Assembly (NCBI GenBank): GCA_016935695.1
Contig: JAFGQL010000158.1
Coordinates: forward strand, 18,423-82,422
Origin: Spirochaetales bacterium
GTDB lineage: Bacteria > Spirochaetota > Spirochaetia > JC444 > Marispirochaetaceae
DNA: 64,000 nucleotides
Direction of reading: 5' to 3'
Shown here: positions 1-8,123 of the stretch, piece by piece
Numbering within the stretch: position 1 is the first letter of the stretch
Layout of the letters: every line of letters begins with the position of its first letter
The notes under the pieces: generated by a model
Database searches by the model: none
Seen by the model: the letters and a program-made list of their open reading frames with translations, nothing else
Told to the model about the DNA's origin: nothing
Position numbers and translations under genes: made by a program

Positions 1-579
1 TTCTTTAAGTTGCGATTCAAGGACATTCTGGGAACTGAATACAAGGCGGTCGGTAAAACCGGTGGTACCCAGGAAACAGGTCTCAAGCTGATACTGTTTG
101 AGGACCTCTACGGCCATAGGCCCGAGAAAAGACCCTGCGGAACTTCGGTAATTACCACCCACGGATACAAGCTGTATATCCGGAAGGTCGGCAAGACGGG
201 TCATCACATCAATGGAATTGGTTACGACTCTCAGGGAAAGAGGGGCAAGAAAGGAACACATAAGCATGCAGGTGCTTCCGGAATCCATAAAAACCGTGTC
301 GCCGTCCCGCAGGAGGGTACATGCCTTCTTTGCTATTTCGGTTTTCTCCTGAAGGCGCTCATTACGCCTGACGGTGATTGTTTTTAAAAACCGTGAATCC
401 TGGGCAAGCTCTGCACCGCCCCTGGTCCTTATCACAAGTCCCATTTCTTCCAACACGCTTAAGTCTTTACGGATGGTAACCTCTGATACGTTCAACCGCT
501 CAGTCAGTTCCTGAACGCTTATATACCTGAGCCTGCCGAGGAGTTTTAGGATATCGTCGGTTCGTGCTGAATATGTCAT
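1..579 (-). CDS. DeoR-family transcriptional regulator (C-terminus beyond window)
   Basis: Reading leftward from ATG at 579, 193 codons stay open to the window edge, so the 3' end is missing. Residues 1-56 form a DeoR-type winged helix-turn-helix, with VSEVTIRKDLSVLEE as the recognition helix. This is followed by the usual sensor start with KTEIAKKA, a DGDTVFMDSGST motif and VVTNSIDVM, which in this family bind a phosphorylated sugar effector. It is divergent from the HAD/LarA/gnd operon, so it probably controls that operon and itself. A 9-bp inverted repeat lies 9 bp upstream of its start, over its own promoter. The effector is unknown. Confidence 0.9.
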   Translation of the reverse strand, partial: MTYSARTDDILKLLGRLRYISVQELTERLNVSEVTIRKDLSVLEEMGLVIRTRGGAELAQDSRFLKTITVRRNERLQEKTEIAKKACTLLRDGDTVFMDSGSTCMLMCSFLAPLSLRVVTNSIDVMTRLADLPDIQLVSVGGNYRSSAGSFLGPMAVEVLKQYQLETCFLGTTGFTDRLVFSSQNVLESQLKE

Positions 580-588
580 TACGTTTAC

Positions 589-613
589 TTACGTTATTTA
601 CCTTATAACGTAA
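589..613. promoter_or_regulatory. Inverted repeat, likely DeoR operator
   Basis: TTACGTTAT at 589-597 and ATAACGTAA at 605-613 are perfect 9-bp inverted arms separated by 7 bp. The site overlaps the -10 region of the leftward regulator promoter and lies about 100 bp upstream of the rightward promoter. A partial further copy (ACGTTTAC) starts at 581. The position fits autorepression; binding is inferred. Confidence 0.6.
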
Positions 614-628
614 ACATCCCATTGTCAA
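600..628 (-). promoter_or_regulatory. Promoter of the DeoR-type regulator
   Basis: On the minus strand a perfect -35 TTGACA (623-628) is followed about 15-17 bp downstream by an AT-rich -10 (TATAAG/TAAGGT, about 602-607). The -10 sits inside the inverted repeat. The exact -10 hexamer is uncertain. Confidence 0.5.
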
Positions 629-711
629 TTGTTGTGTATACCGCGGGAGTGGAACCAAAGCTCGAGGGTAAATAATGGTATACTCTGGATTTTGTTTGGT
701 CTTTACCATAC

Positions 712-740
712 TTGACAGTTTTTTTGATGCAATAGATAAT
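712..740 (+). promoter_or_regulatory. Sigma-70-type promoter of the HAD-LarA-gnd operon
   Basis: TTGACA (712-717), a 17-bp spacer and GATAAT (735-740) make a near-consensus promoter. The predicted start is near 747, about 40 nt before the first gene, which has a GAGG ribosome-binding site. Confidence 0.7.
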
Positions 741-785
741 TTCGGTATTATCTTTATACCGTAAGTCTTTGAAAGTGAGGCATTC

Positions 786-1667
786 ATGAAAGATCCTGTT
801 GCTGAATTACATAATATGGAAAAACACCATGATTTTTTCGTCGGTATTGATTCCGACGGCTGCGCATTCGACACCATGGAGATAAAACACAAGGAATGTT
901 TCTGTCCTAATTTCATTTCTTATTTTGATCTGCAGCCCGTTTCAAAGTATGCCAGGGAAGCCTGGGACTTCGTGAACCTCTATTCCCAGACAAGGGGGTG
1001 CAACCGGTTTCTGGCCCTCACTCTGGCACTTGACCTTTTGCGGGCAAGAAAAGAAGTGGTAAAGCGGGGAGCGCTTATTCCCGAACTCAAACTCCTGAAG
1101 GGCTGGGTCCAGGCTGAAACAAAACTGGGCAATCCAGCCTTGGAAAAAGAAGTGAAGCGCAACCCGTCTCCTGAGATGGAAAATATCCTTAGGTGGTCCC
1201 TCGCAGTGAATGAAACAGTGGCCCGCATCGTACATCATGTGCCGCCTTTCCCCTATGTCCGTGACTGTCTTGAAAAAATGCAGCAAAAAGCGGATGCTAT
1301 AGTTGTAAGCCAGACCCCGCTGGAGGCTCTTGTCCGTGAATGGAATGAGCATGAAATTGACGGGTACATCCGGCTCATTGCCGGACAGGAAATGGGAACC
1401 AAAACTGAACATATTTCATACGCAGCAAAAGGCAAGTACAACCCGGACAATATACTGATGATCGGCGACGCCCCCGGGGATTACAAGGCAGCCCTAGAAA
1501 ACGGAGCCCGTTTTTACCCGATAGTACCCGGGAAGGAAGAAGAATCCTGGGAACGATTGAACAATGAAGCACTGGACAGGTTTTTCGGCGGCACCTATAA
1601 AGGAGATTATGAAAATGAGCTTATTGCTTCTTTTACCGCATCACTCCCGTCGCATCCGTCCTGGTAA
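786..1667 (+). CDS. HAD-superfamily hydrolase
   Basis: This is a 293-residue haloacid-dehalogenase-type phosphatase. Motif I is DSDGCAFDT near residue 22 (nucleophile Asp and the D+2 acid), motif II is VVSQTPLEA near 174, a conserved Lys lies in AKGKYNPDN, and motif III is MIGDAPGDYKAA near 227. The long helical insert after motif I is a cap. It opens a three-gene operon with a LarA-family protein and 6-phosphogluconate dehydrogenase. A sugar-acid phosphate or related phosphoester is therefore a reasonable substrate guess, but the sequence does not show it. The start is supported by GTGAGG six bases upstream. Confidence 0.8.
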   Translation: MKDPVAELHNMEKHHDFFVGIDSDGCAFDTMEIKHKECFCPNFISYFDLQPVSKYAREAWDFVNLYSQTRGCNRFLALTLALDLLRARKEVVKRGALIPELKLLKGWVQAETKLGNPALEKEVKRNPSPEMENILRWSLAVNETVARIVHHVPPFPYVRDCLEKMQQKADAIVVSQTPLEALVREWNEHEIDGYIRLIAGQEMGTKTEHISYAAKGKYNPDNILMIGDAPGDYKAALENGARFYPIVPGKEEESWERLNNEALDRFFGGTYKGDYENELIASFTASLPSHPSW

Positions 1668-1679
1668 CGGAAGTGCATT

Positions 1680-2954
1680 ATGATGTTATTTGAACGAGGC
1701 GGCGAACACATATGCCTGGAACCCGAAGAACTCAAGGACGGTCTGTTTGAAGCGCTGGACGCCCTGGGTCCCCGGAAAAAAGTCCTTGCCATTCCGCCTG
1801 ACATAACCCGTATTCACAGCGGCACCGGGGCACTTACCCGTTATGCCTGGGAGTATTACGGGCCGGTTCTTAATGATGTGCTTCCTGCCCTTGGCACTCA
1901 CACCCCAATGACCGGCGATGAATTGACCACCATGTTCGGCCCAATGCCCCGCACCCTCTTTCATGAGCACCGGTGGCGTACAGACATTGAAACTCTCGGT
2001 ACTGTACCCGGTGAGTATATTGCATCAATTACCGAGGGGAAAATTCTTTATGACTGGCCCGCCCAGGTGAACACCCTTCTCTCCAGGGGAGGACACGATC
2101 TGATCCTTTCCCTCGGACAGGTTGTACCCCACGAAGTCATCGGCATGGCCAACCACAATAAAAACATTTTCGTCGGGACCGGCGGCAGCGAAGGAATACA
2201 CAAAAGTCATTTCATAGGGGCGGTCCATGGAATGGAACGGATAATGGGCCGGATCGACACACCGGTCCGGGCGGTCCTTGATTACGCGGAAACCCGTTTC
2301 GCTAATCACCTTCCCATTGTGTATGTCCTCACCGTTGTGTCTCCCCGGGAAGACGGCTCCCTGGCCACACGTGGGCTCTTCATCGGATCAGGCCGGGAAT
2401 GCTTCGAAAAGGCAGCGGCACTTTCCCTCAAAGTGAATTTCAAGATGCTCGACAGGCCCGTTTCTAAAGCAGTGGTATACCTCGATCCCGGAGAATTCAG
2501 AAGTACCTGGCTTGGCAATAAAGCCATTTACCGTACCAGGATGGCTCTGGCAGATGACGCCCAGCTGATCATCCTTGCCCCCGGGGTAAAGGAATTCGGC
2601 GAAGACCCGGACATAGACCAGCTTATCCGTAAATACGGCTACCGGGGAAGTGAAAACATACTCCATCTCACCAATCAGCACGAGGACCTTCAGGGCAATC
2701 TCTGCGCCTCGGCCCATCTGATTCACGGCTCCAGCGAGGGCCGGTTCTCCATCACCTATGCCCCCGGCCATCTTACCAGAAAGGAAGTGGAAAGCGTGGG
2801 TTACCGTTATGGAGACCTGGGCGAACTCACAGGGCAGTATAATCCCGAATCACTGAAAGACGGATACAATCATGTCGGCGGTGAGGACGTGTTTTTTATC
2901 AGCAATCCGGCCCTCGGCCTTTGGGCCTGGAAAGACAGGTTTCTGGCCGTCTGA
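1680..2954 (+). CDS. LarA-family nickel-dependent racemase/epimerase homologue
   Basis: This 424-residue protein belongs to the lactate racemase (LarA, DUF2088) superfamily, which uses a nickel-pincer nucleotide to invert the alpha carbon of hydroxy acids. Residues matching the known active site are D41 and R44 in PDITR, H74 in GTHTPMTGDE, H151 in VVPHEV, K161 (the position that tethers the cofactor) and H177 (nickel ligand position). The spacings H151-K161 (10) and K161-H177 (16) equal those of the studied Lactobacillus enzyme. It lies 12 bp after the HAD gene and 56 bp before gnd. Characterised family members include D-gluconate 2-epimerase, so a gluconate/mannonate role is plausible here. 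The cofactor genes larB, larC and larE are not in this window. Confidence 0.85.
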   Translation: MMLFERGGEHICLEPEELKDGLFEALDALGPRKKVLAIPPDITRIHSGTGALTRYAWEYYGPVLNDVLPALGTHTPMTGDELTTMFGPMPRTLFHEHRWRTDIETLGTVPGEYIASITEGKILYDWPAQVNTLLSRGGHDLILSLGQVVPHEVIGMANHNKNIFVGTGGSEGIHKSHFIGAVHGMERIMGRIDTPVRAVLDYAETRFANHLPIVYVLTVVSPREDGSLATRGLFIGSGRECFEKAAALSLKVNFKMLDRPVSKAVVYLDPGEFRSTWLGNKAIYRTRMALADDAQLIILAPGVKEFGEDPDIDQLIRKYGYRGSENILHLTNQHEDLQGNLCASAHLIHGSSEGRFSITYAPGHLTRKEVESVGYRYGDLGELTGQYNPESLKDGYNHVGGEDVFFISNPALGLWAWKDRFLAV

Positions 2955-3010
2955 CGACAAGGTATATTTTTTCTATTGCAGCAGGAGCTGCGAACAACAA
3001 GGAGTAATAA

Positions 3011-4465
3011 ATGGAAAAAGCGGACATTGGCCTGATCGGCCTCGCAGTCATGGGACAGAACCTGGTCCTTAACATGAATGACAAGGGCTACAGCGTCGCG
3101 GTGTTTAACAGAACAGTCTCAAAGGTGGATGACTTTCTGAATGGACCGGCACAGGGGCGCAGTACCATAATCGGCGCCCATTCCATGGAGGAATTTGCCA
3201 CTGCCCTCTCCCGACCCAGAAAAGTCATGCTCATGGTAAAGGCAGGAGAAGTTGTTGATCAGTTCATCGACATGGTACTGCCCCATCTTGAAAAAGGTGA
3301 CTGTATCATAGACGGCGGCAACAGCCACTTTCCTGACACCATCCGCAGGACCAAATATCTCTCTGAAAAGGGCATCCTTTACATCGGTACCGGTGTTTCC
3401 GGAGGCGAGGAAGGCGCGCGCCGGGGGCCGTCAATCATGCCCGGGGGCAACCCGAAAGCCTGGCCTCTTGTCAAAGATATTTTCCAGTCCATCTCTGCCA
3501 AAACAGACACAGGCGAAGCCTGCTGTGACTGGGTAGGCGAAGACGGCGCCGGTCATTATGTGAAAATGGTCCATAACGGCATTGAATACGGGGATATGCA
3601 GCTGATCTGTGAAGCCTATCAGCTGATGAAAGAAGGGCTTGGACTTTCAGCCGACGAAATGCACGAGGTATTCGCAGAATGGAACAAGGGCGACCTCGAC
3701 AGTTATCTGGTGGAAATAACCAGGGATATTCTGGGTTTTAAAGATGCAGACGGTTCACCTTTGGTAGAACACATCCTGGATACCGCTGGGCAGAAAGGCA
3801 CCGGGAAATGGACCGGTATCAGCGCCCTCGATCTGGGCGTTCCGGTCACCCTGATAGGAGAAGCGGTTTTCGCCCGCTGTCTGTCGGCCCTGAAAGATGA
3901 ACGCGTCGCGGCATCCGGCATCCTTTCAGGTCCTGACAAAAACTTTGACGGCGATAAAAACAGTTTTGTCACCGACATACGTAACGCCCTCCTGGCCTCC
4001 AAGATTATATCTTACGCTCAGGGGTACATGCTGATGAGGGAAGCGGCTAAACTCTACGGCTGGAACCTCAATTACGGCGGCATCGCGCTCATGTGGCGCG
4101 GCGGTTGTATAATCCGCAGCGCATTCCTGGGCAAAATAAAAGACGCTTTTGATAAAAATCCAACATTGAACAATCTTTTGGTCGATGATTACTTCCGCGG
4201 TAAAATAGACGAATGTCAGGCATCATGGAGAAGGGTCGTATCAAAGGCTGTAGAGATGGGAATTCCTGTTCCCGCCTTCAGCACTGCCCTGTCATTTTAC
4301 GACGGTTACCGGTCCGGACGGCTCCCCGCGAATCTGCTTCAGGCCCAGCGGGATTATTTCGGTGCCCATACCTATGAACGCACCGACAAACCCAGAGGCG
4401 AATTCTTTCATACAAACTGGACCGGTACCGGCGGCGATATATCCGCATCCACCTATACGGTCTAG
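3011..4465 (+). CDS. gnd: 6-phosphogluconate dehydrogenase, decarboxylating
   Basis: This 484-residue cytosolic enzyme converts 6-phosphogluconate to ribulose 5-phosphate with loss of CO2 and reduction of NAD(P)+. The N-terminal Rossmann motif is [12 protein letters not shown], then FNRTVSK after strand 2. The substrate signature is [11 protein letters not shown] followed by [21 protein letters not shown], and the catalytic Lys lies in [18 protein letters not shown]. The C-terminal helical domain is full length. AAGGAG precedes the ATG. It is the last gene of the DeoR-linked operon, so gluconate or a related sugar acid probably enters the pentose phosphate pathway here. Confidence 0.97.
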   Translation: MEKADIGLIGLAVMGQNLVLNMNDKGYSVAVFNRTVSKVDDFLNGPAQGRSTIIGAHSMEEFATALSRPRKVMLMVKAGEVVDQFIDMVLPHLEKGDCIIDGGNSHFPDTIRRTKYLSEKGILYIGTGVSGGEEGARRGPSIMPGGNPKAWPLVKDIFQSISAKTDTGEACCDWVGEDGAGHYVKMVHNGIEYGDMQLICEAYQLMKEGLGLSADEMHEVFAEWNKGDLDSYLVEITRDILGFKDADGSPLVEHILDTAGQKGTGKWTGISALDLGVPVTLIGEAVFARCLSALKDERVAASGILSGPDKNFDGDKNSFVTDIRNALLASKIISYAQGYMLMREAAKLYGWNLNYGGIALMWRGGCIIRSAFLGKIKDAFDKNPTLNNLLVDDYFRGKIDECQASWRRVVSKAVEMGIPVPAFSTALSFYDGYRSGRLPANLLQAQRDYFGAHTYERTDKPRGEFFHTNWTGTGGDISASTYTV

Positions 4466-4503
4466 TGGTTTCAGGGTATTAAATGGAAGACATGGCCTGT
4501 TGA

Positions 4504-5292
4504 TTACATGAACAATAGGCGCATAAACTCGTTCATGTACAGTATAAACAGTTCGCGGCGGCGTTCTTCATCCAAACGGTATTGTGAAGCCGGGAGTATT
4601 CCTTCCGGCTGCAGTGCCCCTTGTTCCCCCGGAACCGCAGGCTGTGTAATATCAGGTGTCTCGGAACCGGCGGCAGGAGAAGGTGCATCGACCGCCCCTT
4701 CTATCTGAGGGGTGCCGCTATCAGGAAGAGGTTCCTGTTCCATGACCTGGGGAAAGTCATCTCCGGTCAAGCGCTGTCCTGCCGGTGCAGCAATCGAAGT
4801 GAAAGACAAACGTGCGTTCAACACATTTGTCACAGGCAGTATTTCTCCTTTGGTGATGCCGGACAATTGGACACTTCCGGCCAACGAAATTGACTGGCGG
4901 CCGCCGTCTGCATCCATAATCCGTTCCCCAAAAATCTCCGCTATTCCGTTTTCATCGACCGAGATGATGCTCACAGGAAGAAGAGTATCCAGACGTACAT
5001 CTTCTTCCGCCTTAATGGTCCGTGACCGGTTTGTTTGACCTTGAGGCAGAAAACTGAGAAGGTCTGAACCTTCTCCACCATTGAGTTCAAAACTGACATA
5101 ATTTGACGAGGACCGGGCAGTGGTAATGGAAAACGTGAGGTCCTGGGTGATTTCCACAAGGAGAATTTCACCCTGGCCGATCGATCCTGAGGAGAGAATG
5201 TGCCCGGAAAACCCTGGAGGTACGACACTCTCGGCGCTGATGAACATGCATACCAGTCCTAAGATGATTATCGTCACCGTACATCGTTTCAT
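4504..5292 (-). CDS. Secreted protein with FlgH (flagellar L-ring)-like domain
   Basis: This is a 262-residue protein with an N-terminal signal peptide (hydrophobic core IIILGLVCMFIS). Residues about 90-170 read like the FlgH core: a DVRLDTLLPVSIISVDENG strand, an IFGERIM segment, then LAGSVQLSGIT and NVLNARLSFTS, matching the family pattern of an NG-x-L-x-I-x-G segment followed by sG-x-V-r-x-x-DI and ADAri-y. The last 80 residues are Pro/Glu/Ala-rich and end in a basic-acidic helix, which is unlike FlgH. GGAG precedes the start. Spirochaete flagella are periplasmic, so a canonical L-ring is not expected. The FlgH reading is tentative. Confidence 0.5.
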   Translation of the reverse strand: MKRCTVTIIILGLVCMFISAESVVPPGFSGHILSSGSIGQGEILLVEITQDLTFSITTARSSSNYVSFELNGGEGSDLLSFLPQGQTNRSRTIKAEEDVRLDTLLPVSIISVDENGIAEIFGERIMDADGGRQSISLAGSVQLSGITKGEILPVTNVLNARLSFTSIAAPAGQRLTGDDFPQVMEQEPLPDSGTPQIEGAVDAPSPAAGSETPDITQPAVPGEQGALQPEGILPASQYRLDEERRRELFILYMNEFMRLLFM

Positions 5293-5374
5293 TGTTTACT
5301 CCATAACCGCGGCATTATCAGCCGCAGACCTTTTCCATAGTAGCACTGTTCCATACTAACAGATGAAGAGGGCA

Positions 5375-5406
5375 CAAAAAAGGGGAATGGTCTCCCCACT
5401 CCCCTT
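5375..5406 (-). terminator. Rho-independent terminator of the small ribosomal-type gene
   Basis: On the minus strand AAGGGGA (5406-5400) pairs with TCCCCTT (5386-5380), followed by a T run. It lies about 65 bp past the stop codon of the 29-residue gene. Confidence 0.65.
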
Positions 5407-5471
5407 ATGCATACTTTCCGTCTGCTTGTTTAAACAATCGGCATGTTTCCGTATAGAATTAATACACGCGA

Positions 5472-5561
5472 TTATTTTTTCTTATGACGGTTCTTTCTGA
5501 GTTTCTTCTTTCGCTTGTGAGTAGCAATCTTATGCCGTTTTTTCTTTCGTCCGCAAGGCAC
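5472..5561 (-). CDS. 29-residue basic ribosomal-type protein (AURKAIP1/COX24, mS38-like)
   Basis: A very short gene starting with GTG encodes MPCGRKKKRHKIATHKRK and continues KKLRKNRHKKK; more than half the residues are Lys, Arg or His. The pattern (basic run, HKI..HKRKK.L..NRHKKK) matches the AURKAIP1/COX24 domain of mitochondrial mS38 and of tiny small-subunit ribosomal proteins in mycobacteria and Bacteroidetes. It has AAAGGAG 9 bp before the GTG, its own promoter at 5656-5684 and its own terminator, so it is a complete monocistronic unit. It most likely sits in the 30S subunit near the decoding region; that is inference from the family. Confidence 0.8.
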   Translation of the reverse strand: MPCGRKKKRHKIATHKRKKKLRKNRHKKK

Positions 5562-5655
5562 TTGAGGGCTCCTTTCTATTGGTAAAGTCTTAACAGCGTG
5601 AACAGTATCTTAGGAAAGCGCGTAACCATCCAGCTAATTTCCATTAAGTTAAAGG

Positions 5656-5684
5656 ATTATGACAGTTTGGCTGTTTTCCGTCAA
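5656..5684 (-). promoter_or_regulatory. Promoter of the 29-residue ribosomal-type gene
   Basis: On the minus strand TTGACG (5684-5679), a 17-bp spacer and CATAAT (5661-5656). The predicted start near 5649 gives a leader of about 88 nt. Confidence 0.65.
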
Positions 5685-5790
5685 GGGGAAAAGAGGCACG
5701 AATTACCGGACAACTGCTGTTAGACTGCCTGCCTATGCAGGGTGTTTTACGATTGATTTATTACCATGGCCGCTATATTCTTGATACAGC

Positions 5791-6735
5791 ATGGAGTCAA
5801 TCACAAATAAAATCACCATTACCTACTCGGATGCGGCCGTAAATGAACTGCTGAGAGGAATTCCTCTGACCGAATGCGGTCAACGTCCTTCCTTCAATCA
5901 AAACGAAGAAATGTTCGTGAAGCTGCCGAACCCCGTCGAGATATGTTCTTTTCCGGTCCACCACGACATCAGGACCCCCCGCCCCGGAAAAGATTATATG
6001 AAAGCCATCCAGTCAATCATAACCGGGCTGTCACGGCAAGTTCCCGGTCTCCTTGCCGACCTTCAGTATTATTTTGATCCCGCAGAAGTCCTTCACCCCT
6101 GTTTTTTCAGGGTATTCCGCGTCAAGGAGTCCACCTACCTTTATCTTCTCCGCCTGGACCTTTCATTCAGGAATTACTACAGCACCATGCTGCGGGCCGG
6201 GAGCAACGATTCTACACCTGCATACCGTACCGGTTATGTCTTTTTTGAGGCCGACATTATACCTCTTTCAGAAGCACACAGCCAGGGAAACCGTTTCACC
6301 GACTTTTATGTGGACCAGATTGTCAGCCAGAACTGGATAGGAGAAACAGGCCGCGGCTATATGGTACAGGGTATCTGGATCGATCATGAACTTACAAAGT
6401 TCTTTTCAAAGCTGTTCACTCCCGAAAATCTGCGCATATACCCGTATTATCCTTTTTCCTGTAAGTACCGCACCTTGTGCCACTCTCTCCTGGACATTGG
6501 ACCGGAGGGCCGCAAAACCGGCGTCCCCCGGCTGCACCGGGCACTGGAAACAGTACGCCCCTGGATGGACTTCATACAGCGGTTGTTGAAAACAAGGCCC
6601 TTCGATCCTGATATGAAAGAGTTCAAAACCTTGAAATCATCGGTCCCTTTGTACTGGCAAAATATCTGGGATTCATTTACATTCAAGGCCTATCTTAACG
6701 AAGCGGACATGAAGGAGTTTTCCCTTGTCAATTAA
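5791..6735 (+). CDS. Conserved-looking protein of unknown function
   Basis: I do not recognise this 314-residue protein. It has no signal peptide or membrane segment and is rich in aromatic residues (YYFDPAEVLHPCFFRVFRVK, RIYPYYPFSCKYRTLCHSL). It overlaps murD by 11 bp and supplies murD's ribosome-binding site, so the two are translationally coupled. A link to cell-wall synthesis or cell size is possible only from that context. No clear Shine-Dalgarno precedes its ATG; TATATT lies 11 bp upstream. Confidence 0.75.
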   Translation: MESITNKITITYSDAAVNELLRGIPLTECGQRPSFNQNEEMFVKLPNPVEICSFPVHHDIRTPRPGKDYMKAIQSIITGLSRQVPGLLADLQYYFDPAEVLHPCFFRVFRVKESTYLYLLRLDLSFRNYYSTMLRAGSNDSTPAYRTGYVFFEADIIPLSEAHSQGNRFTDFYVDQIVSQNWIGETGRGYMVQGIWIDHELTKFFSKLFTPENLRIYPYYPFSCKYRTLCHSLLDIGPEGRKTGVPRLHRALETVRPWMDFIQRLLKTRPFDPDMKEFKTLKSSVPLYWQNIWDSFTFKAYLNEADMKEFSLVN

Positions 6736-8092
6736 CATGGAAGATATCCCGGGAATGCGGGTCACCGTCATGGGGCTGGGCTTAAACGGCGGCGGGTACG
6801 CAAGTGTCCGTTTTTTTGCATCCCATGGAGCAGTAGTAACCGCAACAGACATCCGGGATGAGAAAATCCTCGCCCCAACCATGGAAAAGCTTGCCGATGT
6901 GCCTGTCCGTTATGTCCTTGGCCGCCATGAACTTTCGGATTTCGAACAGGCGGATCTTGTCATAAAAAACCCCGCGGTAAAGTGGGACTCTCCCCATCTT
7001 TTGGCAAGCCGACGCATAGAGACCGACATTTCGGTTTTCCTGTCCCTCAACACACGGCCCGTACTGGGCGTTACCGGCAGCAAGGGCAAATCAACAACTG
7101 TATCAGCGCTGCACTACATTCTGCAGAAACAGTATCCGGATACCGACCTGGGCGGCAACATCACTGTCTCCCCCTTAAGTTTCATAGACAAAAAGACCGG
7201 CGATCCGGTAGTACTGGAACTCTCATCCTGGCAGCTCGCCGACCTTAAAGACCTTTCGATTCTGGACCCAGAAATTGCCCTCGTCACCAATCTGATGCAC
7301 GACCACATGAACCATTATGCATCCATGGAATCATATGCAGATGATAAGCGCAGACTGTTCCAGGGGCAGTCTCCCGGCCACTATACCTTCTGCAATTACG
7401 ATGAACCCTGGGGCCGTTCTTTTTACAATGAAACACCCGGCATACCCCTTTATTTTTCCCAGAATCGTCTGCCGTCGTCTGTAGAAGGCGCTTTTCTTGA
7501 CGGAGATGACGGTTATTTCCGTAAGGACGGCAGTGAATGCCATATAGTCCCCGAAACCCTCGCGATCCCGGGCCGCCATAACAGGACCAATATTCTCTGC
7601 GGTGCCGCCTGTGCGGCACTCTACGGAGTTGATCCTCATATTGTGACCAAGGGGGCGGCGGAATTCCGGGGCATACCCCACCGTATGGAAAAAGTAAGGG
7701 AAATTGCAGGAGTATGTTATTACAACGACAGCGCCGCCACCATTCCCCAGGCGGTAACACAGGCCCTTGAAAGTTTTTCCGGCCGCGTGCATGTCATCTG
7801 CGGCGGTACCGATAAGGAATGCGATTTCTCCGGATTCGCAGAATCGTTACGGGATGCTTCGGTCTATCTGCTTGCCGGATCGGCAACTGATATTCTTGTA
7901 AAAGACCTTGTCCGGTTAGGCATCCCCTACCACGGCCCCTACGATTCCCTCAAACCTGCTTTCGAGAAAGCCCGTTCATCGGCCCGCAAAGGAGACACTG
8001 TCATTCTTTCTCCAGGGGCTGCGTCGTTCGGTATGTTTCTGAATGAGTTTGACCGGGGCAACCAGTTCCGGAACCTGGTGCTGGAACTGTAA
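6725..8092 (+). CDS. murD: UDP-N-acetylmuramoylalanine--D-glutamate ligase
   Basis: MurD adds D-Glu to UDP-MurNAc-L-Ala in the cytosol with ATP. The P-loop is GVTGSKGKSTT near residue 116, the central domain has LELSSWQLADL and NLMHDHMNHY, and the C-terminal domain has GIPHRMEKV, YNDSAAT and GGTDKECDF. At 455 residues it is normal length. The start is TTG at 6725, placed 7 bp after AAGGAG; the next ATG (6737) lies too far from that site. It follows and overlaps an unknown gene. It is separated from murE by about 7 kb, so the mur genes here do not form one dcw cluster. Confidence 0.95.
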   Translation: MSINMEDIPGMRVTVMGLGLNGGGYASVRFFASHGAVVTATDIRDEKILAPTMEKLADVPVRYVLGRHELSDFEQADLVIKNPAVKWDSPHLLASRRIETDISVFLSLNTRPVLGVTGSKGKSTTVSALHYILQKQYPDTDLGGNITVSPLSFIDKKTGDPVVLELSSWQLADLKDLSILDPEIALVTNLMHDHMNHYASMESYADDKRRLFQGQSPGHYTFCNYDEPWGRSFYNETPGIPLYFSQNRLPSSVEGAFLDGDDGYFRKDGSECHIVPETLAIPGRHNRTNILCGAACAALYGVDPHIVTKGAAEFRGIPHRMEKVREIAGVCYYNDSAATIPQAVTQALESFSGRVHVICGGTDKECDFSGFAESLRDASVYLLAGSATDILVKDLVRLGIPYHGPYDSLKPAFEKARSSARKGDTVILSPGAASFGMFLNEFDRGNQFRNLVLEL

Positions 8093-8123
8093 AGACGTAC
8101 GTTTCCCAGGTGCAGAAATACCA

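Noticed and set aside
7284-7792. Long Cys/Gly/Arg-rich frames antisense to murD
   Set aside because: Shadow frames; murD motifs in the sense frame are complete and the antisense products have no domain.
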